Shown here in pieces: positions 36,324-46,537 of a DNA stretch of 64,000 nucleotides. The notes beneath the pieces are model-generated. The model did no database searches and had not been told where the DNA came from. It saw only the letters and a list, made by a program, of their open reading frames with translations. Both the position numbers and the translations under genes were made by a program. The number at the start of each line of letters is the position of its first letter. Position 1 is the stretch's first letter. The stretch is taken from NCBI GenBank assembly GCA_023105745.1, contig JALGQZ010000002.1, forward strand, positions 77,107,285-77,171,284, read 5' to 3'. This DNA is from Austropuccinia psidii (lineage: Eukaryota; Basidiomycota; Pucciniomycetes; Pucciniales; Sphaerophragmiaceae).

Positions 36324-37059
36324 TGTCACAGGGGCTCTTCTAAAATGAAGAGGGCCTGGCACTCAGTGAACAGACTTACTTAAGGAGGGCTCAGAAGAGT
36401 ACTCAAATGATAAGAGTAATGGAGTAAGAGGATGAATTCCTAGTCATAAAATAATAAGCATAAAAGATAAGAGAGAAAAAACAAAAGCAATAATAAAGAG
36501 CCAACCACAAATAATCCTGTACCACTGTTTCAACCTGTTCAGAAAAGAGAAAAGGATTAATAAAGGATATGGCCACCAGGACTCTACTGAACAGGTGAGG
36601 GAAGGCAAAGACTAACTTAATAAATAATAAGATAATATTTCTTAAATGAGAAATAAAATAATATTAAATAATAAATCCAATATTTTAATTAACTGGGGGA
36701 TAAACCCCCAGGTGGGTGAAGAGGGGCTGGTATATGTGAGAAATACCAGCCTTGGAGTTTGAGTGCTGAGATACTTGTCTGTATGCTGGAAGAAGTTGGA
36801 TGTGGGATTGAATCCTGTATTGGTGAATCCAATACAGGTTATACAGTCAATACAGGTATTTGCGCCTGTATTGATTACAGGACTGTATTTGGTGATTCCT
36901 GTATCTGGGTCTTGCCTGTATGAAACTGTATTGAGGTCTGAAAACTGTATTTGGAGACTGTTGAATGAAACCCCCTTGCTGATTGGGCTTTGAGGGGTAT
37001 CAATGAAGTAATGATTGTAGAATATGATTGGTAATGCCCTTGCCTCCTTGGCTGTGACA
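36324..37059 (-). repeat. 3' LTR of element E (736 bp)
   Basis: Sense strand starts TGTCACAGCCAAGG (37059) and ends CCCCTGTGACA (36324). It contains the CTGGGGG/CCCCCAG hairpin (36693-36711) and a cluster of CTGTATT motifs (36815-36951). Confidence 0.95.
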
Positions 37060-37073
37060 TTATCCCCCTCTTG
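37060..37073 (-). other. Polypurine tract of element E
   Basis: The minus strand reads CAAGAGGGGGATAA against the LTR start TGTCACA. D has a comparable tract (CAAGGTAGGGGGG), and both follow a GGTGCTCAG-AGCTCACCATT block. Confidence 0.75.
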
Positions 37074-37517
37074 AAAATGGTGAGCTCTGAGCACCATAAG
37101 TACAGTGAGTCTTGATGAGCTTTAAAACAATCCATACAGTTCTTTCCCCCAATTCCTTAAATTTATCCCATTAAACTTTCTTCTTCAAACAATACTCAAA
37201 CAAATCTTCACTTGATCACTTGTAGGTATTTTCCCCTTGATCTTGATTCTGAATTCCCTCTTTTACTTAAAAATACTTTCATTCTTCTTAAAATTTCTTC
37301 ATTCTTGTCTTGAGTGTCTTCACCACCACTTTTCTTGAGTCCTCATGGCTTTTGAAAAGTGGGTGACCTGGGTTTATGTCCCAAGAACACCTGATATCAT
37401 CATAATTTTCATCTTGAGAGTGTTGGCATAAAGTGGCCAATACTTGAGGTTTTGGACCATTTCAGTAGTCCTGGCCAAAATCCTTGATTTTGTGATTAAA
37501 GGGGATTTTAGCCAATT

Positions 37518-37776
37518 TGCGCAAAAATGTGCAAAATTTGCGCAAAGTGTGCAAATGCGCATATATGCCATAATGGCATATAATGGTGAAAAAATTGAAA
37601 GAACTTGATTTATGATGAATAATTGGCCTTATAGAGTATCCTGGCCATTTTGCGCAAAATGCGCAAAGTGCGCAAATGCGCATTTATGATGAAATGGGCC
37701 AAAAAGGCCTTTTGAAGCCTTTTGACAAGATAAAGAGGCCTTTTGCGCAAAAGTGCGCAAATGCGCAAAATGCGCA
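37518..37776 (+). promoter_or_regulatory. Array of TGCGCA palindromes upstream of the antisense gene
   Basis: Eleven TGCGCA sites in three clusters: 37518, 37539, 37556; 37651, 37660, 37669, 37677; 37744, 37754, 37762, 37771. Two TGTGCA variants lie in the first cluster. Inside the second and third clusters the spacing is 8-10 bp, with AAA between sites. It ends about 285 bp before the ATG at 38061, so a promoter role for that gene is plausible. Binding is not shown. Confidence 0.5.
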
Positions 37777-38060
37777 AATTTGCCAATATGCCTAATTAAG
37801 CATATTTTGATGGAAAATGATAAAAAATGAGCTATTTTGAAGTTTTGAGGTCTGATATGGCCATTTGTGCCAAAGTGCATAAATCCATGAAATTGGCCAA
37901 TTGGGCCATTTGAAGCAGTTTTTTCTTCTTTTGATCTTGATTTCTTCTTGAATGTCTTCCTTTTTATCCCCTCCTTGACTGGTCAATTGCCATAAATGCC
38001 TTGCTGACTTGCAATTGCCCATAATTATCTTGGTCTTGAATTTGAAATTTTGACTTGAAG

Positions 38061-39228
38061 ATGAGTTCAAGGCTGACTTCCCTTTGTGATTCCAATCACT
38101 CTGATTCCCCAGCTTCTGTACTTTATGTTCCTGGTGTTTTTGATAACTTGAGGGAGCTTTCTGAAGAGAGTATGGCCCCTACAGAGATTTGGGACATCAA
38201 GAAAACCTATAATGGTTTTAAATCTGTCAGAGTTATTGAACCACCCTGCACCAATTGTAAGAGGAAAGGGATTCCTTGTGTGGAATCTGCTACTGCTAGG
38301 TCCACCAGGTGTCAATTTTGCAATCTTGGAAAAAGAAATTGTTCTCAAGCCCACTATAGCTTTCCTGAAGATGCCAGAAGATTATGGAGCAGCATCAAGA
38401 AGGGTGGAAGATTTGGATTGGAAGCTCCTGTTGATGAACCTCCCACCTCTGATGCCACCTCTGGTCACTCCAATTGTGAGTTGATCGGCCATAAAATTGA
38501 TGGGTTACTGACTTCTATGTTTTCTTTTCTTCTTCTTCAGTGACTGGATCTAGAATGAGAGGTGTCCAACAATGGAATAATACCAGTGGTTCCTGGGCAG
38601 CCATTGGAGGATCAATTCACCCCCAAGGAAATCCCATTGGAGTGGCCCCAGAGGTCCCATTTTGATTACCAGAAAGGATGGAAGACTTGGAAAGTTGAAG
38701 AGAAATTTGGTGGTTCAAGATGAAATTGATACTGATGCTGAAGGCAGTGATGAGATTGATGGAGAAGAGCTTGAAATGACTACCCCAATCCAGAAAAGAA
38801 GAATCCAATCCACCTCACAATCCCCAGTCCAAGCCAGTACCACCAATAATGAAGTGATCAGGTCCCCCCAACCACCTCAGCTTCCAATTAGATCCCCAAC
38901 CAGGCCCTCCACACTTGCCTCCACCTCTACCAATATCCAACCACCAGTGGCCAGCACTTCTAGAGACCCAATGTCTCCAGAGCCTGAATCAATATTTGAA
39001 AACCGTTGCCACTGGAATAATACTGGAAACTTCACTGATCAGAAAAGGGTGAACAAGAAGGTGGTCACCAATCTATTTGCTGAAGTTGATGCTTTGACTG
39101 AGGTCTTTGTTGATAAGGCTATGAAGAGTGCTATTCCAGGGGAGCCCACTGCTGCTTTGGCCAGGGAGGCAGTTGCTTATGAAGATGCCATGGTTGCTAA
39201 GTTTAGAGAAGCCTTGAAGAAATTTTGA
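38061..39228 (+). pseudogene. Antisense gene with Zn(II)2Cys6-type cluster, carried by element E
   Basis: Exon 1 (38061-38475) starts at ATG and encodes, at residues 63-94, C-x2-C-x6-C-x10-C-x2-C-x6-C with basic residues KRK after the second Cys. This spacing fits the fungal Gal4-type binuclear zinc cluster, normally DNA-binding. A 65-nt intron (38476-38540) has a perfect GTGAGT donor, a TACTGAC branch-like site and a TTCTTCTTCAG acceptor. Exon 2 continues (MRGVQQWNN...), hits TGA at 38663, and resumes one frame over (38662-39228) with an acidic then Ser/Pro/Thr-rich region (SPVQASTTN..., RSPTRPSTLAST) and a helical C-terminus ending EALKKF. A one-base deletion near 38659 best explains the break. 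The full protein would be about 367 residues. It lies antisense between pol and the 3' LTR, and D lacks it. Function unknown; regulator or captured host gene is inference. Confidence 0.65.
38476..38540 (+). other. 65-nt intron of the antisense zinc-cluster gene
   Basis: GTGAGT donor at 38476, TTACTGACTT branch-like sequence about 30 bases before the end, polypyrimidine run and CAG at 38538-38540. It splits a codon after its first base. Its presence shows the gene belongs to the plus strand, since an intron on the minus strand here would make no sense for the element RNA. Confidence 0.65.
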
Positions 39229-39514
39229 TTAGGATTATCTGTAGCTGGTCTTTACCATTACTAGTGTTTGCTCTTGATTATTAAATAAATTGACTCCCCA
39301 AACAAGATATGGGAGTTATGATTGCTGCTTTTGAAACAAGAAATGAAAAATAACTCATACAAGTAAAAGAAATGAAAATAAAAAATAAAATTGAAAAAGA
39401 ATTGAGAGAAAAAGATAGTAAATAAAGAAATAAGAAATGCCTGAGGGTTGTCCTTCTTGTGGTGAGTTTCTTGATTTTGGCCAAAATGTTCTGAAAGATA
39501 AAATCAAGCATTTG

Positions 39515-39926
39515 ATTCTCACAGCGTGGCCAAGGTAATGTTTTACAAGAAGTAGACCCCTCAGGGATGCATACCAGGAGATGGAACTTACTTTCACAAC
39601 TTCCGCTCCCCACCAAGCACCATAAATGAAAAATAAATTATGCCATAACATGAATTTTGGTAATGAATGTCTTGAAAGATAATTTATGGCATGATTAAAG
39701 AAAGAAAAGAAGATAAGAGAAAGATTGGGCCATATCTTTATGAAAGGTCCAAATCTTGAGGGTATGATGTTGCAAGGCCTTCTGAACCTTTCCAAAGAAT
39801 TGTCAAGTGCTCACAAAGTGGCCAAGGTGATGCTTACAACAAATTTGGGTAGAATACCCCCTTAAAGGTGCATGCCAGGAGAGGAACTTACTTTCATAAA
39901 CTCCAATCCCCACCAAGCACCATAAA
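39515..39926 (-). repeat. Two GTAAGT cassettes in the 3' UTR of E
   Basis: Each copy reads, on the minus strand, TTATGGTGCTTGGTGGGGA, then GAAAGTAAGTTCC, CTCCTGG.ATGC, a short spacer and ACCTTGGCCAC. One starts at the pol stop (39926 downward), the other about 300 bases further (39633 downward). D has the same pair (36253 and 46738). Confidence 0.7.
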
Positions 39927-42900
39927 TCAAACTCTTGAGGCATTTGGGCCAGGCTTGTCTGGATACAAAGTGTCAAAATCCTTTACAAGGTCTGGGGAGT
40001 TGGTAAGGTTGGAAGCTGGTTCCCAAGTTGTTCTTTCTGGGTCTTCATTGAATCCTTTCCACTCCACTAAATATCATAATGAACCTCTCTTGAGTTTTGA
40101 GTCCAGAACCTGAGCCACTTCCCATTCTTCTTGCTCTTCCACTATTACTGGAGGTGGTGGCAATTGGTGTCTATTTGGGATAGTTGATTGCTTTACTGGT
40201 TCTAACAAAGACACATGGATAACAGGGTGAACTGACTTCCATTGTTGAGGCAACTTGAGGTGATATGCATGGCTGCCAATCTTCTTGAGAACTTCAAAGG
40301 GTCCCAACCATATTTCTGAAAGCTTCTTGGTGGGTCTTGTTTTCTTGATGTTCTTGGAAGCTAGCCATACTTTGTCCCCAGGTTGGAAATCAGGTGGAAT
40401 TGCTCTATTTTTATCTGCATACTTCTTAAAACACTTTATTGCTGACTCTAATTCTTCTTTGAAAACTTGCTGTACTGATTGGAGTTTTGATGATAACTTT
40501 CCAGCAGGTGTATCTTGAGAAATGTGAATTGAATTAAAGCTGGGATTTCTTCCATAAATAGTGAAAAATGGAGACTGTTTTGTTGATGAATGTTTTGCAT
40601 TATTATAGGCAAATTCAGCCAGAGGGTGCCAGGTGTGCCAGTCATCTTGATGGTAACTGACATACATCCGAAGATACTGTTCTAGAATCTGATTTACCCT
40701 CTCTGTCTTTCCATCTGTTTCAGGGTGAAAGGCAGTTGAAAGATCTCTTGATATCTTGAGCTGCTGACACAATTGAGTCCAAAATGATGAAACATATAAT
40801 GAACCCCTATCACTAACAATACTGATTGGAAGACCATGTTTGGAAAAGACATGATTAATGAATATTTGAGCTAAGTCCAAAGCAGTGATTGTTGAATAAG
40901 TTGGAATAAATATTCCCATTTTTGAAAATCTGTCTACAACTACTAAAATTGAATCAAAGTTTCTTGACAAGGGCAATTGAGTGATAAAGTCCATTGATAA
41001 AGAATTCCAAGGACCAGATGTAATTTGAAGAGGCTTGAGTAATCCAAACTTCTTATGGTGGATGTTCTTGTTTCTTGAACATTGCTGACATGAGGACACA
41101 TAGTCCTTGATGGTTTGATTCATGCCAGCCCAATAAAAATCCCTCTTGATGAGCTTGAGGGTCTTCTCCTGGCCAGGATGGCCAGCCAACGGTGAGTCAT
41201 TATGCTTTTGAAGAATGTCCAATTGAATTTCATGATTGCTTGGAATGACTACTCTATCTTTGAACAATAATAATTTTGCTTGAGGTTCAATATAATAGTC
41301 TGGGACTGATTCTCCTCTTGCTAATTTCTTGAGGATTTCCTTATAATCTTTGTCTTGCCATACTTGTCTTTGAATTTGCTCAACTACATCTGAAAAAATA
41401 TCAAATTTTATTGAAAAGAATCTTGACTCTTGAATTTCATTTTGCTTGAGAACTTGATGAAAATTTTTGAGGATTCTTGCTGATGAAATCCACCCCCCTC
41501 TCTGGGTACACGTCGTCCCGACGTTACAAGGCATCTGGTAAAGTGGCCAGCCTGCCTGGGCGGTAAGTGATGATAAAGTGGAATTCAGATAGAAATTATG
41601 CCCAACGGGCTTGACAACGAGTAAGGACTTTAGAGGACATAAAATACTGAAGGGAACAATGGTCTTTCAAGATCTCAAAGGAATCAGAAAGAGAAAGGAG
41701 AAAAGCCCTCCAGCGCTTGAGAGCCCAAACTATGCCAAGGAGTTCCTTGTCATGAATTTCATAGTTGAGTTCAGCTTGTAAGAGCTTGCGACTATCAAAT
41801 GCAATGGGATGCTTTCCTGAGTCATTCACCTGACTCAGTACAGCACCCAAGGCATAATCAGAAGCATCAGTCTCTACAATAGTTGGTAGAGAAGGATTAA
41901 AATGAGAGAGAATAGGAGCAGTGGTGAAAGCTTCTTTGAGTATTTGAAACTGACTAAGAGCTTCCTATTGAAGATAAAGGAAGAATCTTTTTTAAGGAGG
42001 GAAGTGAGAGCAGAGATTTTTTTGGAATAATTTTTAATGAAACGACGATAGAAGTTGGCAAAGCCAAGAAAAGATTGGAGGGCCTTGATGTTCTTGGGCT
42101 GAGGCCAATTGAGGATTTGTTGAACTTTTGAAGAATCCATCTTGAGGCCATCACTTGAAACAACATAGCCCAAGTATTCCACACTTGAGGCATAGAATAC
42201 ACACTTGGAGGCTTTAGCAAACAAATTATTGTCTCTCAGTCTTTGGAGAACAGAGGCCACATGTTTAACATGTTCATCCAAAGAGCTAGAAAAGACCATA
42301 ATATCATCTAAGTACACTACAACAAAAATATCCAAATAATCTGCAAAGATATCATTCACCAGATTTTGGAATGAAGCTGGAGCATTGGTTAAGCCAAATG
42401 GCATAACCAAATACTCATAACTGCCATATTTGGTTCTAAAGGCAGTTAAATGCTCATCCCCCTCTTTAATTCTCAGGAGATTATAAGCACCACGCAGATC
42501 TATCTTGGAGAAGATAGTAGCACCGTTAAAGACGGTAAGAAGCTGATTCATTGGAGGAACAGGATACCTGTTCTTCCTAGTGACAGCATTAAGTTTGTGG
42601 TAGTCAACACACAAACGAAGACCACCATCCTTTTTCTTAACAAAAAGGACAGATGCCCCTGTTGAGGAGGAGCTTGGTCTGATGAAACCTTTCTCTACAT
42701 TCTCTGAAATGTAGGCCCGCAGTGTTTCTGACTCATTCTTTGATAAAGAGTAGATAACACCAACTGGAGGTAGAAGACCCTCCAGTTTGATATGATGATC
42801 ACAGGCATGGTGTGGAGGAAGTTTCTCTGCTTTCACTTTGGAGAATACATCCAAATATTTGTGATACACAGGAGGGACTACCTTCAGCACAGTTTCAATC

Positions 42901-43648
42901 TCTTCTGGCTCTTCCTCCTCATCCCACTGCTCCTCCAGGGAGGCATGAAAAGATAAAGCAGGAAGGTCCATATCCCCTTGAAAGAGATGAAGTGAAGATA
43001 TAGCAACATCTTCTCCAACATCTTTTATCTCTTTGAAGACTTCATCTCTTAATGGAAGTAATGACTGAGAGGGAAAAATGGAGGGGTTATGGACAGAAGG
43101 AGGAAGGGAAGGTGTCTTAAGCTCACCAACCAGAGCAACACTGTTGACAGCAGTGGATAAGTCATTAATAGTAGAAGAAATAATACCACTAGAATCCTTA
43201 TGACTAGAATCATAGGTGATCAATCCATTTTTCCAATCAATAATGGGATTGAAATGGTCAAGAAAATCATAGCCCAATATTAGGTCTTCTCCCTTGGGTG
43301 AATCTATGATAAAGAAATCCCATTCAAAGCTTGGGAAGGAAGGTAAATCAACAACCCACTTGGTATAATGGGTGATGAACAAGGAAGTGGATTCACTGGA
43401 ATCCAGAATGAAAAGAGGAATCTTTTCAGGGAGCTCTGACATGGTCAATGAGTACTTGAGAACAAAATTCTTTGCAATAAAGGAGTTTGTAGCACCAGAA
43501 TCAATGAGAATACTATAAAAAATATCAGAGATTGAAGAAAAAATAAGAAATTTTAAAGATTTCTTGACACTAGTATTCAGACTGCACAATTGTGCTCTTG
43601 AAGGAAATAAGTGAGAACCATTGAACACATCATGATTCCCACTCAGGC
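39927..43648 (-). pseudogene. pol of element E with chromodomain, frameshifted
   Basis: Enters in the -1 frame after the slippery site. Protease LIDSGATNSFIA (intact D-S-G), RT (RLCVDYHKLN, MPFGLTNAPASFQ, YLDD near 42310), RNase H (TDASDYALGAVLSQ near 41860; EIHDKELLGIVW), integrase (HNDSPLAGHPGQ, CQQC, MDFITQLP, SDRGSLY, HPETDGKTERVNQ), then chromodomain (YLVEW..., ending at TGA 39927-39929). Lesions: a one-base deletion near 41968, stops near 41596 and 41533, a shift in a G-run near 41466-41500, and TGA at 40074 replacing a tryptophan of the chromodomain. No in-frame ATG precedes the protease motif, so expression depends on frameshifting from gag. Confidence 0.92.
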
Positions 43649-45004
43649 TTTTCCCTGCTTGCTAGGGAAGCCTTTTGATGACCCTTGCCTATTTTCAGGC
43701 CTCTTGAAACATTTTTCAAATGGGTGTTTACCACCACAATAATTGCACAAGCCTTCTTTAATCCTCCTCTCCTTTTCAGAACCAATTAATTTGTTGTCCT
43801 TATTGAGGAGAGCAGCATGAGGCTTGTCTTTGGACACTTGAAAATTCTTCCCCTTCTTATTCTTCTTGTGATAAGGCTTCTGTGATGATGAATTTTGAGG
43901 GGGCTTGGAGGAGTTGGATTCACTGATTGAAGGCTTCTTCTCTTGATGACTGCCCTTTTCCTTCTGCCTCTCATGGTACCTGGTATCTAATTCCAAGGTG
44001 ATGTCCATGAGTTCTTGAAGACTATCAAAAGTTCCAGGGTGAGAAGCCAATTGGTCCAACAATCTTGATGCCAAGCCCCTTCTATACACATGAATATAGG
44101 CCCTTTCCCCCCAGTCTCCAATTCTTGACATTAAACTTCTGAAATCAGCTATGTACAAGGAAACTTGACCACTTTCCCTCATCCTCAAATTGTCCAACTC
44201 TTGCTCAGCTTTTCTGACTTCATTGGGATCACCAAACAGAGTGAATAACTGGGTTTCAAATAACTGCCAGTTATTGAGGAGATAAGATGGGTCTTCATTG
44301 GAGATATTTGAGAGGTAAGGTTCAATCCATTTTCCAGCTCTACCAGTAAGAAAAGAAGTTGAGTAAAGCACCTTCTTCCTGTCATAGAAGAAGTTTGCTG
44401 GGTCATTATGAAAGATTAATTGACAGGATTGAATGAATCCTCTCAATTTATAAGCTTTAGTACCATCAAAAGAATCAGGTGCCTTCATTGATGGAGTCTT
44501 GAATGCAGGGACTTTTGAAGTGTCCCTTGGGGAAACTGCTTGAGTGAGTTGTCCCATAAACTGAGTCATCTGCTCCATCATCTTGAGGAAATTTGGTTCA
44601 GCTTGAGAGACAGAAGGTCGATTAGAAAGGGCTAGATTTGGAGCCTCAGGAGCTTCGGGAGCACCTGCCAAGGCAGCTGCCACTTCAGTCTCCTCATATT
44701 CTTCCTCTTCCACAGACTCCTCCCCCTCCTCATCTTCAGCTTCCCCCAATCTACTTCTAGGCCCTTGAGAAACACCAGGATAACCACCCAATAGTCCAGA
44801 GAATGATCTTGATCTTCTAGACTTCACACCTCCTCTTCTGGAGGGTGCTGCTCCTTCCATTGGTGGTCCTCTGTCCAAATTTGCACTCAGTTGATGAACT
44901 GATGGTGTGCGGTCAAGAGGAGCCCTTGGTGTAGGAGTGAGAACAGCTTGATGTCTCTGGGATCTTGTATTCTTGGCTGGTGGGCTATGCTGAACTGGCA
45001 TCAT
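43643..45004 (-). CDS. gag of element E (453 aa), intact
   Basis: ATG at 45004, stop TGA at 43643-43645. Structural protein of the virus-like particle. Ser/Pro/Arg-rich N-terminus, an acidic block (EEGEESVEEEEYEETE, about residues 90-110), a capsid-type Gag domain (about 170-350: SCQLIFHNDPANF, LFTLFGDPNEVRKAEQEL, YIADFRSLMSRIGDWGERA), a Lys-rich linker and a nucleocapsid knuckle CNYCGGKHPFEKC (C-x2-C-x3-H-x4-C, about 423-435). The first ATG is chosen because it begins the segment shared with D; a second ATG follows at once. This is the only undamaged element gene in the window. Confidence 0.9.
   Translation of the reverse strand: MMPVQHSPPAKNTRSQRHQAVLTPTPRAPLDRTPSVHQLSANLDRGPPMEGAAPSRRGGVKSRRSRSFSGLLGGYPGVSQGPRSRLGEAEDEEGEESVEEEEYEETEVAAALAGAPEAPEAPNLALSNRPSVSQAEPNFLKMMEQMTQFMGQLTQAVSPRDTSKVPAFKTPSMKAPDSFDGTKAYKLRGFIQSCQLIFHNDPANFFYDRKKVLYSTSFLTGRAGKWIEPYLSNISNEDPSYLLNNWQLFETQLFTLFGDPNEVRKAEQELDNLRMRESGQVSLYIADFRSLMSRIGDWGERAYIHVYRRGLASRLLDQLASHPGTFDSLQELMDITLELDTRYHERQKEKGSHQEKKPSISESNSSKPPQNSSSQKPYHKKNKKGKNFQVSKDKPHAALLNKDNKLIGSEKERRIKEGLCNYCGGKHPFEKCFKRPENRQGSSKGFPSKQGKA
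43649..43655 (-). promoter_or_regulatory. -1 ribosomal frameshift heptamer, element E
   Basis: The minus strand reads CAG GGA AAA GCC TGA, so the heptamer is G GGA AAA, three bases before the gag stop. The -1 frame opens after a TAG about 15 bases upstream and runs into the protease. Same sequence, spacing and relation in D. Confidence 0.75.
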
Positions 45005-45801
45005 GAAAGAAGAATGAATAAAAACTTGATGATACTTTGAATAAAATAAGGCTTGACCAAAACAATCAAATGAGAATCTGGATGAACTTGAGAAATCAAT
45101 CAATAGTCTTGAAGTGAATCAATATGAATAAATCTTGAAGAGTGAATATGACAAAGTCAAATTCTGATGAATAATCAGTTTCAATCAATAAGTCAAATCA
45201 AGTAAATCAAGTCAATTCAAAATCAAATCAATTAAGTCTTGAGGAATTGAATAAATATCTTCAAAAGTCAATTCAATTTTCTTGAGGAATCAAATTCAAA
45301 TCAATCAATTAAATCAAATCTTGAGGATAAATCAGGTATCTTGAAGAATCAAATCAAGTCAATCAAATCAAATCAAATCAATCAAAGTCAATTCAAAATC
45401 TTGAGGTGAAATCAATGTCTTGAGGAATCAATCAATCAATCAATAATCTTGAGAAATTTCAAAATCAAAATCACTGAATACCCCAAATCAATAAATCCCT
45501 GAATGATGAATGAATTAACCCAAATAATTCCACTCAAATAACCTGATAAAAACCTGAATTCAGACAAAAAGAGAAATGAGAGTGATAAAGAATAAAGTGA
45601 AATGGTCAGCAGAATTTTTGAAATGAGAAAGAGAATCAATTTTCATTTGAATAAAATGAATGAGATGAAAATTGATAAGAGAGAAAAAATCATAAAAATC
45701 ATAAAAAATCATAAAATCATGAAAAGATCATAATTGAAGAATGAGAGAAATGAATAAAATGAATGAAAGAAAAAGAAGCAATTATGAGTTAATTAAAATA
45801 A
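45005..45801 (-). other. Leader of element E with AATCAA/TTGATT repeats
   Basis: Between the gag ATG and the 5' LTR. On the sense strand TTGATT occurs more than 20 times in about 370 bases (45100-45480), with CTCAAGA between. No ORF of note. D has the same kind of leader. Confidence 0.65.
45787..45800 (-). other. Self-priming site of element E
   Basis: The leader, one base inside the 5' LTR, reads TATTTTAATTAACT on the minus strand. This is perfectly complementary over 14 bases to AGTTAATTAAAATA in the LTR (46172 to 46159, minus strand). Tf1-type elements prime reverse transcription by folding their own RNA in this way. Confidence 0.6.
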
Positions 45802-46537
45802 TGTCACAGGGGCTCTTCTTGAATGAAGAGGGCCTGGCACTCAGTGAACAGACTTACTTATGGAGGGCTCAGAAGAGTACTCAAATGATAAGAGTAATGG
45901 AGTAAGAGGATAAATTCCTAGTCATAAAATAATAAGCATAAAAGATAAGAGAGACAAAACAAAAGAAATAATAAAGAGCCAACCACAAATAATCCTGTAC
46001 CACTGTTTCAACCTGTTCAGAAAAGAGAAAAGGATTAATAAAGGATATGGCCACCAGGACTCTACTGAACAGGTGAGGGAAGGCAAAGACTAACTTAATA
46101 AATAATAAAATAATATTTCTTAAATGAGAAATAAAATAATATTAAATAATAAATCCAATATTTTAATTAACTGGGGGAAAAACCCCCAGGTGGGTGAAGA
46201 GGGGCTGGTATATGTGAGAAATACCAGCCTTGGAGTTTGAGTGCTGAGATACTTGTCTGTATGCTGGAAGAAGTTGGATGTGGGATTGAATCCTGTATTG
46301 GTGAATCCAATACAGGTTATACAGTCAATACAGGTATTTGCGCCTGTATTGATTACAGGACTGTATTTGGTGAATCCTGTATTTGGGTCTTGCCTGTATG
46401 AAACTGTATTGAGGTCTGAAAACTGTATTTGGAGACTGTTGAATGAAACCCCCTTGCTGATTGGGTTTTGAGGGGTATCAATGAAGTAATGATTGTAGAA
46501 TATGATTGGTAATGCCCTTGCCTCCTTGGCTGTGACA
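45802..46537 (-). repeat. 5' LTR of element E (736 bp)
   Basis: Same length and ends as 36324-37059. Hairpin arms CTGGGGG (46171-46177) and CCCCCAG (46183-46189). On the sense strand the hairpin is followed at once by the AGTTAATTAAAATA segment. Confidence 0.95.

Larger units (their letters stand above)
36324..46537 (-). mobile_element. Element E: chromovirus of 10.2 kb carrying an extra antisense gene
   Basis: Both LTRs are 736 bp (36324-37059 and 45802-46537), with TGTCACA/TGTGACA ends and roughly a dozen differences between them by eye. ATTCT duplications at 36319-36323 and 46538-46542. Minus-strand order: 5' LTR, self-complementary leader, gag, -1 site, pol with chromodomain, 3' UTR cassettes, then an additional plus-strand gene (38061-39228), purine tract and 3' LTR. 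It lies in the 3' UTR of D. Confidence 0.95.

Noticed and set aside
36642..37135. Open frames of 86-151 codons in the E LTR, also at 46120-46602
   Set aside because: LTR sequence. The proline/serine-rich product is a reading of the CTGTATT repeat region, not a protein family.
37518..37776. TGCGCA array as a CRISPR array
   Set aside because: The repeat unit is six bases with spacing too short for spacers, the genome is eukaryotic, and there are no cas genes.
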